A stretch of 64,000 nucleotides of DNA from Afipia sp. (GTDB taxonomy: Bacteria; Pseudomonadota; Alphaproteobacteria; Rhizobiales; Xanthobacteraceae): assembly GCA_024707075.1 (NCBI GenBank), contig JANQAK010000001.1:642001-706000 (forward strand), read 5' to 3'. This document shows positions 18,538 to 27,815 of this stretch, in pieces. A program made the position numbers and the translations under genes. The first letter of the stretch is position 1. Every line of letters starts with the position of its first letter. Under the pieces are notes generated by a model, which saw nothing but the letters and a program-made list of their open reading frames with translations, had not been told where the DNA came from and searched no databases.

Positions 18538-19586
18538 TCACGACTGCGCGGGAAACAGCCGGTAGCGGCGGGGTTGCAGGGAGACCACGTCGCCGGGCTT
18601 GAGATCGCGGTCGCGCGGGGCGTCGATCTCGACGGAGTCTCGTTGACGCCGTTATGCAGCACCACGTCGGCGCGCTGGGTCGGGCCGAACGCCCGCACAT
18701 GCTTGACGTCGCCCTCGAACACGCCGCTGCCGTTCGGCACGATCGACACGTCATGACGGCGGATGAACAGGTTCGACGGACCCGACGCCGCGTCGCGCGG
18801 CTCAAGGTTCAGCACCTTGTCGCCGAGCCGGACCTTGCCGTCAGCCACCTGCACCGGCAGCACGATGGACTCGCCGATGAAGCCGTGCACGAAGGCGGTC
18901 GCCGGATTGTCGTAGACGTCGCCCGGCGTGCCGATCTGCTCGATCTTGCCCTTGTCCATCACCACCACGCGGTTGGCGACTTCGAGCGCTTCTTCCTGAT
19001 CGTGGGTGACGAAGATCGAGGTGACGTGAATCTCGTCATGCAACTGGCGCAGCCAGCGGCGCAGTTCCTTGCGCACCTTGGCGTCAAGCGCGCCGAACGG
19101 CTCGTCGAGCAAGAGGATGCGCGGCTCGATGGCGAGCGCGCGGGCCAGCGCGATGCGCTGGCGCTGGCCGCCGGACAACTGGCTCGGATAGCGATCCGCC
19201 AGCCAGTCGAGCTGCACCAGATCGAGCAGTTCCTTCACGCGCTTTCGGATATGCGCCTCGTCCTTGCGGATGGCGCGCGGCTGCACCCGCAGGCCGAAGG
19301 CGACGTTCTCGAACACGCTCATGTGGCGGAACAGCGCGTAGTGCTGGAACACGAAGCCGACATGACGCTCGCCCGCGCCACGCTCCAGCGCGTTCTCGCC
19401 GTCGAAGATCACCGAGCCTTCGTCGGGCCAGTCGAGGCCGGCGATGATGCGCAGCAGCGAGGTCTTGCCGGACCCCGACGGGCCGAGCAGCGCCACCAGT
19501 TCTCCGGTCTCGACCTTGAGATCGACATGATCGAGCGCGGCGAACGCGCCGTACCTTTTCACGATGTTGCGGACTTCAATCGTCAC
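18538..19586 (-). CDS. cysA: sulfate/thiosulfate ABC transporter ATPase (CysA), frameshifted near 18634
   Basis: The ATPase of the sulfate importer. Walker [11 protein letters not shown]-loop [12 protein letters not shown], signature [15 protein letters not shown], Walker [13 protein letters not shown] and the switch His in [11 protein letters not shown] are present. A C-terminal TOBE/CysA domain follows to VLHNGVNET. The frame then breaks: at 18634-18635 two bases stand where three are needed. With one added base the protein continues [20 protein letters not shown] and [10 protein letters not shown] and stops at 18538, the expected end. As sequenced, it reads into a palindromic repeat and stops only at 18396. 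It overlaps cysW by 11 nt. Confidence 0.9.
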
Positions 19587-20442
19587 TTGCAGGCTGTCCT
19601 TCTTCGAGATGGCTTTCGAGAACCGTCTTCACGATCAATGTCACCAGCGCCAGGAATGCGAGCAGCGACGCGATCGCGAACGAAGCCACGAACTGATACT
19701 CATTATAGAGGATTTCCACCAGCAGCGGCATGGTGTTGGTCTCGCCGCGAATGTGGCCCGATACCACCGACACCGCGCCGAATTCGCCCATGGCGCGGGC
19801 GTTGCAGAGCAGAACGCCGTAGAGAATGCCCCATTTGATGTTGGGAATGGTGACGCGCAGGAAGGTGCGCAGCCCCGACGCGCCGAGCGAGATCGCCGCC
19901 TCCTCCTCCTGACTGCCCTGCTCCTGCATCAGCGGGATCAGTTCGCGCGCCACGAACGGGAACGTCACGAACGTGGTCGCCAGCGCGATGCCGGGCACCG
20001 CGAACAGGATCTGCACATTATGCGCGATCAGCCAGGTGCCGAAATAGCCCTGCGCGCCGAACAGCAGCACAAACACCAGACCCGAGATCACCGGGCTCAC
20101 CGAGAACGGCAGGTCGATCAGCGTGATGAGGAATACCTTGCCGGGGAATTCGAACTTGGCGATCGCCCACGCCGCGATCACGCCGAACACGAGATTGAGT
20201 CCGACCGAAATGGCGGCGACCATCAGCGTCAGCCGGATCGCGGAGAGCGCTTCCGGCTCGGCCAATGCCGCGAGATAAGTCGCAACGCCGCGTGAGAACG
20301 CTTCGGTGAACACCACCACCAGCGGCAGCACCACGAAGATGGTCAGAAACAGGATCGCGATGGTGATGAGAGTCCATCGCACCAGGAACGGCTCGGTGCG
20401 GACTTCATGCGCGGACGCGGAGCGGGGTCTGTTGATTACCAT
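19576..20442 (-). CDS. cysW: sulfate ABC transporter permease CysW
   Basis: A 288-residue inner-membrane permease with six hydrophobic segments and the cytoplasmic EAA loop ([20 protein letters not shown]) that contacts CysA. The segment [20 protein letters not shown] is characteristic of CysW. It pairs with CysT and CysA for sulfate import. The gene overlaps cysA, while an about 190-bp gap with a palindromic repeat separates it from cysT. A second CysW lies at 32876-33748. Confidence 0.95.
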   Translation of the reverse strand: MVINRPRSASAHEVRTEPFLVRWTLITIAILFLTIFVVLPLVVVFTEAFSRGVATYLAALAEPEALSAIRLTLMVAAISVGLNLVFGVIAAWAIAKFEFPGKVFLITLIDLPFSVSPVISGLVFVLLFGAQGYFGTWLIAHNVQILFAVPGIALATTFVTFPFVARELIPLMQEQGSQEEEAAISLGASGLRTFLRVTIPNIKWGILYGVLLCNARAMGEFGAVSVVSGHIRGETNTMPLLVEILYNEYQFVASFAIASLLAFLALVTLIVKTVLESHLEEGQPASDD

Positions 20443-20494
20443 GATTGAGCGCTCAGATCGCCACGAATTCAGATGAAGGCAGCAATGGCTGAAT

Positions 20495-20599
20495 CGTCAT
20501 CCTGAGGCGCGAGCCGCCTTCGGCGAGCCTCGAAGGATGACCGGGTGAAACGCCGTCGCCCTTCGAGGCTCGCAAGAGCTCGCACCTCAGGGTGACGGC
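20495..20599. repeat. palindromic repeat inside the cysT-cysW gap
   Basis: A two-part element, CGTCATCCTGAGGCGCGAGC followed by CTTCGAGGCTCGCAAGAGCT and CACCTCAGGGTGACGG in inverted order. It interrupts an otherwise tight operon and could form a strong hairpin in the cysT-cysW mRNA. Confidence 0.85.
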
Positions 20600-20631
20600 G
20601 TACATCGTAAACTTATCCAAAGTCATCATGC

Positions 20632-21474
20632 TCAGACCTGAACCGCGACGCCGCGCGTCTGCGCCCAGCGTTGAATGCGGTTGATGGTGAAAATAATCAG
20701 GAACGACACCACCAGCATGATGACGGCGATGGCGGTGGCGTCGGCATAACGGAACTCGGACAGCCGGATCACGATCAGCAGCGGCGCGATTTCAGAGACG
20801 TTCGGCAGGTTGCCCGCGATGAAGATCACCGAGCCGTATTCGCCGACGGCGCGGGCGAAGGCCAATGCGAAGCCGGTCAGGATCGCGGGCGTGAGGCTTG
20901 GAAGAATAACGCGCGTGATGATGTCCCAGCGGCTCGCGCCGAGACTGGCGGCGGCTTCCTCGACCTCGATTTCCAGATCGATCAGCACGGGCTGCACCGT
21001 GCGCACCACGAACGGAAATCCGATGAAGATCATCGCGATGAAAATGCCAATCGGCGTGAACGCCACTTTAATTCCCATCTCGGCCAGCGGCGCGCCGAGC
21101 CAGCCCTTCTGTGCGAACAGCGCGGTCAGCGCCACGCCCGCGACCGCGGTCGGCAGCGCGAACGGAATATCGACGATGGCGTCGAAGATGCGGCGGCCGG
21201 GAAACCGGTAACGCACCAGCACCCAGACGATCACCATGCCCATCACCAGATTGACGATGGCGGCGGCGAACGCGAGGCCGAACGAAATCTTCAGCGCGTT
21301 GAGGGTGCGGCGATTGGTGAGAATGCCCCAGAACTGATCGAGCGACAGTTCCGTGGTCTTGAGGAACAGGCCCGCGAGCGGAATCAGCACGATGATCGAC
21401 AGCCACGTCAGCGTCAGCCCCATGGTGAGGCCGAAACCCGGCAATGCCCGTCGTCGTCCCCTTCCTCCGCTCAC
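20632..21474 (-). CDS. cysT: sulfate ABC transporter permease CysT
   Basis: A 280-residue permease with six membrane segments. It has the EAA loop EVEEAAASLGASRWDIITRV and the CysT-type motif AVGEYGSVIFIAGNLP. The GTG at 21474 (SGGRGRRRALPGFGLTMG) is preceded by a GGGGG tract. The frame upstream of it is encoded by a palindromic repeat and is not likely to be translated. It works with CysW (19576) and CysA (18538) and the sulfate-binding protein upstream. Confidence 0.92.
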   Translation of the reverse strand: MSGGRGRRRALPGFGLTMGLTLTWLSIIVLIPLAGLFLKTTELSLDQFWGILTNRRTLNALKISFGLAFAAAIVNLVMGMVIVWVLVRYRFPGRRIFDAIVDIPFALPTAVAGVALTALFAQKGWLGAPLAEMGIKVAFTPIGIFIAMIFIGFPFVVRTVQPVLIDLEIEVEEAAASLGASRWDIITRVILPSLTPAILTGFALAFARAVGEYGSVIFIAGNLPNVSEIAPLLIVIRLSEFRYADATAIAVIMLVVSFLIIFTINRIQRWAQTRGVAVQV

Positions 21475-21509
21475 GATGCCCCCATCATTCCAAATCCTGT
21501 GCCCTCGTT

Positions 21510-21598
21510 CGTCATGGCCGGGCCTGTCCCGGCCATCCACGTCTTTCTATCGAACGAAGTAAAGACGTGGATGCCCGGCACAAGGCCGGGCATGACGG
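21510..21598. repeat. palindromic repeat between sbp and cysT
   Basis: CATGGCCGGGCCTGTCCCGG at the left is mirrored by GCCCGGCACAAGGCCGGGCA at the right, with inner CCACGTCTTT / AAAGACGTGG arms. The same family occurs at 18416 and 31908. It sits within the sulfate uptake operon. Confidence 0.85.
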
Positions 21599-21628
21599 CA
21601 GAAAAAATTAATGGCCAACGTCTCGATC

Positions 21629-22633
21629 TCAGTTCTTGTAGATCTGATCGAAAACGCCGCCTTCGCCGAAGTGTTCCTTCTGCGCCTTGGTCCAGCCGCC
21701 GAACACGTCGTCGATGGTGAACAGATCGACCTTGGCGAACGATGCCTCATATTTCTTGGCGACCTCCGGATCGCGCGGACGATACGAGTTGCGCGCCGCG
21801 ATGTCCTGCCCTTCCTTGGTGTACCAGTATTTCAGGTACGCCTCGGCGGCGGCGCGGGTGCCCTTCTTCTCAACCACGGTATCGACAACCGCAAGCGGCG
21901 GCTCCGCCAGGATCGAGAGCGGCGGCGCCACGATCTCGAACTTGTCCTTGCCGAATTCCTTCACCGCGAGAAACGCCTCGTTTTCCCACGCCAGCAGCAC
22001 GTCGCCGACGCCGCGCTCGACGAAGGTCACGGTGGAACCGCGCGCGCCGGTATCCAGCACCGGTACGTTCTTGAACAGGTCGGCGGTGAACTTCTTGGCC
22101 TTGTCCTCGGAGCCGTACTTCTTCAGCGCGTAGCCCCATGCCGCAAGATAATTCCAGCGCGCGCCGCCGGAGGTCTTCGGGTTCGGCGTAATCACCTGCA
22201 CGCCGCTCTTCACCAGATCGTCCCAGTCCTTGATGCCTTTCGGGTTGCCCTTGCGCACCAGGAACACGATGGTCGAGGTATAGGGCGCGGCATTCTGCGG
22301 CAGGCGCTTCTGCCAGTCCTTGTTGATGAGTCCCTTGTTGGCGATGGCGTCGATGTCATAGGCCAGCGCCAGCGTCACCACGTCCGCCTGCAAACCGTCG
22401 ATCACCGAGCGCGCCTGCGAGCCCGAGCCGCCATGCGACTGCTTGATCTCGATGCTCTTGCCGGTTTCCTTCTGGTAGGCGGCGGAGAACGCCTTGTTGA
22501 AATCCACGTACAGCTCGCGCGTCGGATCGTAAGACACGTTGAGCAGCGACACGTCCGCGGCGAATGCGGAGGTCGCTAGAAGCAAACTTCCAATCACGAG
22601 AAGACGGCCAATAACAGGATTGGGGCGAATCAT
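21629..22633 (-). CDS. periplasmic sulfate-binding protein
   Basis: A 334-residue sulfate/thiosulfate-binding protein (Sbp/CysP family). The signal peptide ([18 protein letters not shown]) is followed by [13 protein letters not shown], the family opening. Then come [60 protein letters not shown] and a C-terminal [18 protein letters not shown]. The start at 22633 has GGAGAGA close upstream. It is the first gene of the sbp-cysT-cysW-cysA set and lies downstream of cysH. A paralog is at 30643. Confidence 0.93.
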   Translation of the reverse strand: MIRPNPVIGRLLVIGSLLLATSAFAADVSLLNVSYDPTRELYVDFNKAFSAAYQKETGKSIEIKQSHGGSGSQARSVIDGLQADVVTLALAYDIDAIANKGLINKDWQKRLPQNAAPYTSTIVFLVRKGNPKGIKDWDDLVKSGVQVITPNPKTSGGARWNYLAAWGYALKKYGSEDKAKKFTADLFKNVPVLDTGARGSTVTFVERGVGDVLLAWENEAFLAVKEFGKDKFEIVAPPLSILAEPPLAVVDTVVEKKGTRAAAEAYLKYWYTKEGQDIAARNSYRPRDPEVAKKYEASFAKVDLFTIDDVFGGWTKAQKEHFGEGGVFDQIYKN

Positions 22634-22739
22634 TTCTCTCTCCATTCGAACTGACGACATCATCGCCATCAGGGAAGGCGTGAAACTCTGGAACTCGCGT
22701 GGTTCTGTCAACGAAACCGGATTTCATTCTTCGCAGGAT

Positions 22740-22800
22740 TGCAGGACGAACGTTCCAAGAAAGCGCGATTTTCAAGAACGCAAAATTTCAAGAAGTTTTC
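22740..22800 (-). promoter_or_regulatory. repeated TTCTTGRAA motif upstream of sbp
   Basis: On the minus strand the 3' end of cysH and the gap before sbp carry three direct copies of TTCTTGAAA or TTCTTGGAA with periods of about 16 and 18 nt, in a locally AT-rich stretch. This may be an operator or promoter region for the transporter part of the island. The regulator is not identified. Confidence 0.35.
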
Positions 22801-23537
22801 GTGACGTGAATGCCGCATTCCGTCTTGCCGCGATCACGCCAGCGGCCGGCGCGCGGGTCTTCGCCGGGCTGCGTGCGCGTGGTGCATGGCATACACCCGA
22901 TCGAGGTGAAGCCGGATGCGACCAATGGATGCGGCGGAAGATTCATCGCGGCGAACAGCGCCTTCAATTCATCCTGCGCGACATTGGCCAGCGGATTGAA
23001 TTTCAATCGAGCGCCGTCGGCCTCGACCACGGGAATGGCGGCGCGGTCGCCGCCCTGGAAACGCTTGCGGCCGTTGATCCAGCCGTCGAACGACGACAGC
23101 GCGCGCGCCAGCGGCTCGACCTTGCGGATGAAGCAGCACTGATCGGGATTGGAGAACCACAGGTCGCGGTCCTTGTCCTCGCGGTCGAGCGTGTCCTGCA
23201 ACGGATGAATCGTGCGCACGTCGGTGAGGCCGAGCAGCGCGGTCAGCGTGTCGCGATAGGCCAACGTCTCCTCGAACAGCCAGCCGGTGTCGAGAAACAC
23301 CACCGGAATGGCGGGATCGACGTCCGCCGTAATCTTCAGCAGCGCCGCAGACTCGGTGCCGAACGACGACACCACCGCGAGCTTGTCGCGGCCGACCCGA
23401 CGCACGGCAGCCGCGATGATCTCGGCAGGCGATGCATTGGCCAGCGCGCGGTCAAGCTCCGCCGCCTCCGCCGCAACGTGCGAGGATGACGGCGTTGCGG
23501 GAGCCTGCGAGAGAAATGATGGCGCGGCGGTATTCAT
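22788..23537 (-). CDS. cysH: adenylyl-sulfate (APS) reductase
   Basis: A thioredoxin-dependent assimilatory reductase of 249 residues. The PP-loop region SSFGTESAALLKI binds the nucleotide. Four cysteines typical of the iron-sulfur APS-reducing subgroup are present: the adjacent pair in DQCCFIRKVEPL and the CxxC in GCMPCTTRTQPGEDPRAGRW. This points to APS, not PAPS, as substrate. The product sulfite goes to CysI. The catalytic C-terminal Cys is in KTECGIH. Its start overlaps the stop of the DUF934 gene by 4 nt. Confidence 0.93.
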   Translation of the reverse strand: MNTAAPSFLSQAPATPSSSHVAAEAAELDRALANASPAEIIAAAVRRVGRDKLAVVSSFGTESAALLKITADVDPAIPVVFLDTGWLFEETLAYRDTLTALLGLTDVRTIHPLQDTLDREDKDRDLWFSNPDQCCFIRKVEPLARALSSFDGWINGRKRFQGGDRAAIPVVEADGARLKFNPLANVAQDELKALFAAMNLPPHPLVASGFTSIGCMPCTTRTQPGEDPRAGRWRDRGKTECGIHVTKTS

Positions 23538-24046
23538 GACTTGATGCTTTCGGGAAGGTGCATCAGGCGGCGGTGAAACGCGGTGACGCGGCCGTCGCCG
23601 GTCGGCTGGTAGAACACCGAGAAACGGTGCGCCACATCGGCGAACACCTGCGCGTCCTTGTCCTTCTTCACTTCAAAGGCATCGAAGCCCGCGCGCAGCA
23701 TGAACATGAACTGGTCGCGCAGCACCTGTCCTGTGGCGCGCAACTCGCCCTTGAACTTGTGGCGCTCGCGCAAGAGACGGGCCTGCGAATAGGCGCGGCC
23801 GTCGCGGAAGATCGGGAACACCAGCGCGATCACCGCCAGCCGGTCGAGATACGGCAGCAGGTCGTCGATGTCGCGGTTGTTCGGCCAGATCACGCCGGTC
23901 TTGCCGTTGTGGCCGAATGCGGCTTCCGGATCGGCGAGAAAGCGCTCGGCCGACAAAAGAACCGCGCCGTCGGCAGGCAGCGGCGCATCGTCCGTCAAAT
24001 GGATGAATTCGTCGGCGACGACGGTGTTGCCCTTAACGAGTGGCAT
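23534..24046 (-). CDS. DUF934 protein, sulfite-reduction accessory
   Basis: A 170-residue protein of DUF934, a family found almost only between cysI and cysH genes. Segments PNNRDIDDLLPYLDRLAVIA, FPIFRDGRAYSQARLLRERH and KGELRATGQVLRDQFMFMLR are typical. The function is not established, but location implies a role in sulfite reduction, perhaps electron delivery. It overlaps cysI by 14 nt and cysH by 4 nt, so the three are translationally coupled. Confidence 0.93.
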   Translation of the reverse strand: MPLVKGNTVVADEFIHLTDDAPLPADGAVLLSAERFLADPEAAFGHNGKTGVIWPNNRDIDDLLPYLDRLAVIALVFPIFRDGRAYSQARLLRERHKFKGELRATGQVLRDQFMFMLRAGFDAFEVKKDKDAQVFADVAHRFSVFYQPTGDGRVTAFHRRLMHLPESIKS

Positions 24047-25688
24047 AGACCCGCTCCTTGAAAGGCTCGACGCCGAGGCGCTTCACGGCATCGACGAACA
24101 ATTCCTGCGGCCGCTGGCGCAACGCCAGATAGGCCTCGACGATGTCCTCGATGACGTCCGCCACCTGATCGTGCGGCACTGCCGGCCCGACCAGATGACC
24201 GAGTTCGGCGTTCTCGTCGGCCCGGCCGCCGATGGTGATCTGGTAGAATTCCTCGCCGTTCTTCTCGACGCCGAGAATGCCGATATGGCCGACATGGTGA
24301 TGGCCGCAGGCATTGATGCAGCCGGAGATGTTGATGTGCAGCCGGCCGATCAGGTTGGCGGTGTCCGGATTGGCGAAGCGGCGCGTCAGTTCCTGCGCGA
24401 TCGGGATCGAGCGCGCGTTGGCGAGCGAGCAGTAGTCGAGGCCGGGACAGGCGATGATGTCCGACACCAGATTGACGTTCGGGGTGGCGACGCCGATCCT
24501 GTCGAGCGCGCGCCACAGCGCCGGCAGATCGCGCCTGGCGACATGCGGCAGCGCCAGGTTCTGTTCGTGGCCGACGCGGATTTCGCCGAACGAATATTTG
24601 TCGGCGAGGTTGGCGATTTCATCCATCTGCTCGGCGGTGGCATCGCCCGGAGGCCCGCCCACCGGCTTCAGCGACAGGGTGACGATGGCGTAACCCGGCT
24701 GCTTGTGGGGCGCGATCGAGTTCCTGTACCACGCCTCGAAATTCGGATTCTGCAACGCCTTCTTCAATTCGTCCGGCGTGTCGGAGAGCTTCTCATACTT
24801 CGGATAGAGGAAACGCGAGCGGATGTCCTCGATCTCGGCATCCTCCAGCGCCAGCGCGCCGTCGCGCATCTGGAGCCATTCCTCCTCGACCTCCTTCCTG
24901 AACTTCTCCATGCCGAGTTCGTGGACCAGGATCTTGATGCGCGCCTTGTAGATGTTGTCGCGGCGTCCGTATTGGTTGTAGACGCGCAGGATCGCCTCGA
25001 CATAACTCAGGATGTCGCGGTGGCCGACGAATTCGCTGATGACCTTGCCGATGAACGGCGTGCGGCCGAGGCCGCCGCCGACCAGCACCTCGAAGCCGGT
25101 CTCGCCCTGCGCGTTCCTGTGAATGCGCAGCCCGATGTCATGCACCTTGATGGCGGCGCGGTCGTGCTCCGACGCGGTGATCGCGAACTTGAACTTGCGC
25201 GGCAGGAACGAGAATTCCGGATGCAGCGTCGAATACTGGCGCAGGATTTCCGCCCAGATGCGCGGGTCTTCCACTTCGCCGGGCGCGACGCCGGCCCACT
25301 GGTCCGCCGTGACGTTGCGGATGCAGTTGCCGCTGGTCTGCATGCCGTGGATGCCGACCTCGGCGAGGTCCGCCAGCGCGTCGGGCAGTTCGGCGAGCTT
25401 GATCCAGTTGTACTGGATGTTCTGCCGGGTGGTGAAATGGCCGTAGCCGCGGTCGTACTTGCGCGCGACATGGGCCAGCGCGCGCATCTGCTTCGACGAC
25501 AGCGTGCCGTAGGGGATCGCGATCCGCAGCATGTAGGCGTGCAACTGGAGATACACGCCGTTCATCAGGCGCAGCGTCTTGAATTCGTCCTCGGTCAGTT
25601 CGCCGGAGAGCCGGCGCGCGACCTGATCGCGAAACTCGGAGACGCGTTCGTTGACGATGGTGCGGTCAAGTTCGTCGTAAGCATACAT
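24033..25688 (-). CDS. cysI: sulfite reductase hemoprotein
   Basis: A 551-residue siroheme/[4Fe-4S] enzyme reducing sulfite to sulfide. The ferredoxin-like half domains are visible. The cluster cysteines are in CPGLDYCSLA and CINACGHHHVGHIG near residues 418-466. No CysJ-like flavoprotein gene is adjacent, so electrons probably come from ferredoxin or another donor. The N-terminus MYAYDELDRTIVNERVSEF is family typical. It is preceded by a repeat-containing gap and followed by the overlapping DUF934 gene. Confidence 0.93.
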   Translation of the reverse strand: MYAYDELDRTIVNERVSEFRDQVARRLSGELTEDEFKTLRLMNGVYLQLHAYMLRIAIPYGTLSSKQMRALAHVARKYDRGYGHFTTRQNIQYNWIKLAELPDALADLAEVGIHGMQTSGNCIRNVTADQWAGVAPGEVEDPRIWAEILRQYSTLHPEFSFLPRKFKFAITASEHDRAAIKVHDIGLRIHRNAQGETGFEVLVGGGLGRTPFIGKVISEFVGHRDILSYVEAILRVYNQYGRRDNIYKARIKILVHELGMEKFRKEVEEEWLQMRDGALALEDAEIEDIRSRFLYPKYEKLSDTPDELKKALQNPNFEAWYRNSIAPHKQPGYAIVTLSLKPVGGPPGDATAEQMDEIANLADKYSFGEIRVGHEQNLALPHVARRDLPALWRALDRIGVATPNVNLVSDIIACPGLDYCSLANARSIPIAQELTRRFANPDTANLIGRLHINISGCINACGHHHVGHIGILGVEKNGEEFYQITIGGRADENAELGHLVGPAVPHDQVADVIEDIVEAYLALRQRPQELFVDAVKRLGVEPFKERVYATR

Positions 25689-25711
25689 GAAACAATTACC
25701 TTGAAGTGTGC

Positions 25712-25801
25712 GTCATTGCGAGGAGCGCAAGCGACGAAGCAATCCAGTCCTTTTGAGCGGCGCAGCCAAGCTGGATTGCTTCGCTTCGCTCGCAATGACG
25801 G
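25712..25801. repeat. palindromic repeat (CGTCATTGCGAGGAGCGCAA type)
   Basis: Left half GTCATTGCGAGGAGCGCAAG with GAAGCAATCCAG, and right half CTGGATTGCTTCGCTTCGCT with CGCAATGACG, in inverted order. It lies between DUF2849 and cysI. Other copies are at 31797, 33985 and 57479. Confidence 0.88.
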
Positions 25802-25809
25802 CTATTGAC

Positions 25810-26121
25810 CTATGCCGAAACGAGCAGATCAATGGTGACGCCCTGGTTGCGGATTTTCTCGCGCAGGTTGCCGGGGGCGATGCCCTGATCCGTGACATGG
25901 ACGGGCGCGATGTAAGGCCCCACCGCGCCGATGTCATCGGCGACGGACTCGGCCAGCAGCGCGCGGGCGTCATCGGCGGTCCGCACCACCGCCGCATCGG
26001 CGAGATCGACCGACCAGCCGTGGGACGCGGTGCGATAGATCACCGCGCCGTCGCGGGTGCGGTTGGCGGTGACGATGGAGGGACCGGCGATCTTGATTTT
26101 CTGTTGCAGCGGAGAGGTCAT
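25810..26121 (-). CDS. DUF2849 small protein of the sulfite reductase operon
   Basis: A 103-residue protein starting MTSPLQQKIKIAGPSIVTAN. DUF2849 members are found in Rhizobiales between cysG and cysI, as here. The motif WSVDLADAAVVRTADDARAL is typical. There is no known catalytic role. Its start overlaps the cysG stop by 4 nt, so it is translated from the same mRNA. Confidence 0.88.
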   Translation of the reverse strand: MTSPLQQKIKIAGPSIVTANRTRDGAVIYRTASHGWSVDLADAAVVRTADDARALLAESVADDIGAVGPYIAPVHVTDQGIAPGNLREKIRNQGVTIDLLVSA

Positions 26122-27554
26122 TCGGCAGCTCTTAAAAGTTCGGAGATGAGATCGTCGGGATCGGTTTGAACATTGGCGTTCCGCCACGGTGCGGAACGGG
26201 CGACGACGTCGCCGATGATGAGAATGGCCGGGCCGGACTCGACCTGTTCGGCCAGCGCAGGCAGGTCGCGCAAAACGCCGACGACGGATTTGGCGTCGCG
26301 CCGCGTCGCGCGGGCGAACACGCCGACCGGCGTCTGCGGCGAGCGGCCCGCCTTGAGAAGGCCTGCGCGGATCGTCGCCGCGGCGGTGATGCCCATGTAG
26401 ACCACCACGGTCATTTTCGTATCGGTGAGCGCGGACCAGTCGACATTGCCCGCGTCCTTCGCCTTGTGGGCGGTGAGGAAGGTGATGCGCAGCGCCTCCT
26501 GTCGATAGGTCAGCGGCACTTCGGATTCCGCGGCCGCGCCCAATCCGGCGGTGATGCCGGGAATGACGGAGTAAGCCACGCCGGCTACGCGCAGTGCCGC
26601 GATCTCCTCGCCGCCGCGCCCGAAGATGAAAGGATCGCCGCCCTTGAGGCGCACCGCGCGCTTGCCGGACTGCGCGGCATCGATGAGAAGACGATGGATG
26701 GCGTCCTGTCCGATGCCGGGCTTGCCGACACGGCGGCCGACCGGCACCCGCGCCGCATCGCGCCGCGCGCGGTCGAGAATTTCGGGCGAGACCAGATCGT
26801 CGTAAAAAACAACATCGGCGTCCTGCAACGCGCGAAGCGCCTTCACGGTGAGCAGATCAGGATCGCCCGGCCCCGCGCCGACCAGCGTGACGAAGCCGCT
26901 GCCTATGTTGCGCGCGAACGAGGCAGGATTTGAAATGCTCGCCAGCGCCTGATCGGCCTGCGCGATGCGGCCCGCGAGAACATCCGCGCCGATCGGCCCG
27001 TCGATCACGCGCTCCCAGAACAGCCGCCGCAGCGGCATGTCGGGCAGCTTAGTCTTGATGGTGTCGCGCCAGCGCCCGACGAAGCCGGCGAGATCGCCGA
27101 TCCGCGCCGGCAGCATCGCCTCGATGCGTTCGCGCACGCGCCGCGCCACCACCGGCGACGCGCCGCCGGTGCCGACGGCGACGACCACATCGCCGCGATC
27201 GACGATGGCGGGGAAAATGAAAGTCGAATGCGAAACCTCGTCCATCACGTTGACGGGGATGCCGAGACTGCGCGCGCGCGCCGCCATCGCATGGCCGGTG
27301 TCGCCGGCGCCCGCGCAGACAACCGCGACGACATGGGAGAGATCGGCGGTGAGCGGATCGCTTGTCGCATGTTCGATGCGCGCCACGGATGTGTCATCGA
27401 AGCCGGAGACATCATACTGGCCGTCGATGGCGAACCACCGCACGCGCGCCTCCGCCGCCAGCAGCAGGCGCAATTTTGCCCGCGCGGACTCGCCCTGCCC
27501 GACCAGAACGACCGGTCCAGCTTGCAGATCGAGGAAGACCGGCAGAAAGCGCAT
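26118..27554 (-). CDS. cysG: siroheme synthase (trifunctional)
   Basis: A 478-residue fusion. The N-terminal precorrin-2 dehydrogenase/ferrochelatase part (about 1-210) has VVLVGQGESARAKLRLLL and the VVVAVGTGGASPVVARRVRE region. The C-terminal uroporphyrinogen-III methyltransferase part (about 215-460) has FVTLVGAGPGDPDLLTVKAL, VRLKGGDPFIFGRGGEE and the IPGITAGLGAAAESEVPLTY motif. It makes siroheme for CysI, which explains its place as first gene of the minus-strand arm. It is divergent from cysD across a 261-bp control region. Confidence 0.95.
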   Translation of the reverse strand: MRFLPVFLDLQAGPVVLVGQGESARAKLRLLLAAEARVRWFAIDGQYDVSGFDDTSVARIEHATSDPLTADLSHVVAVVCAGAGDTGHAMAARARSLGIPVNVMDEVSHSTFIFPAIVDRGDVVVAVGTGGASPVVARRVRERIEAMLPARIGDLAGFVGRWRDTIKTKLPDMPLRRLFWERVIDGPIGADVLAGRIAQADQALASISNPASFARNIGSGFVTLVGAGPGDPDLLTVKALRALQDADVVFYDDLVSPEILDRARRDAARVPVGRRVGKPGIGQDAIHRLLIDAAQSGKRAVRLKGGDPFIFGRGGEEIAALRVAGVAYSVIPGITAGLGAAAESEVPLTYRQEALRITFLTAHKAKDAGNVDWSALTDTKMTVVVYMGITAAATIRAGLLKAGRSPQTPVGVFARATRRDAKSVVGVLRDLPALAEQVESGPAILIIGDVVARSAPWRNANVQTDPDDLISELLRAAE

Positions 27555-27588
27555 GCGAAACTCCGATGCCCCATTTGCGGGGTTGACT

Positions 27589-27642
27589 GAAATTATTTTC
27601 TATTTATGTATCTTGCAAGCCGCGTAAAGAGAAAATTATTTC
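27589..27642. promoter_or_regulatory. AT-rich inverted repeat between cysG and cysD
   Basis: GAAATTATTTTCT (27589-27601) and its inverted counterpart AGAAAATTATTTC (27630-27642) match in 12 of 13 positions, in an AT-rich island inside GC-rich DNA. It lies in the shared control region of the divergent cysG and cysD operons. It could be an operator for a sulfur regulator or two overlapping AT-rich promoters. The regulator is not known from the sequence. Confidence 0.45.
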
Positions 27643-27815
27643 TTCTACGCTGCGCCGCAAACTTGGAAATTTGTACCACAAACCGCGCGTGAAAGAGATG
27701 CATCTTCTCCCGCCCATCGGGGGCGACCTCCGCCTTCGTTCGGCGGCCGTTGCACCCCGCGCAACCAACGGCCAACGGGCGCAGCAGTTTCGTGCGCCCG
27801 GGACGGAGTGATCCC

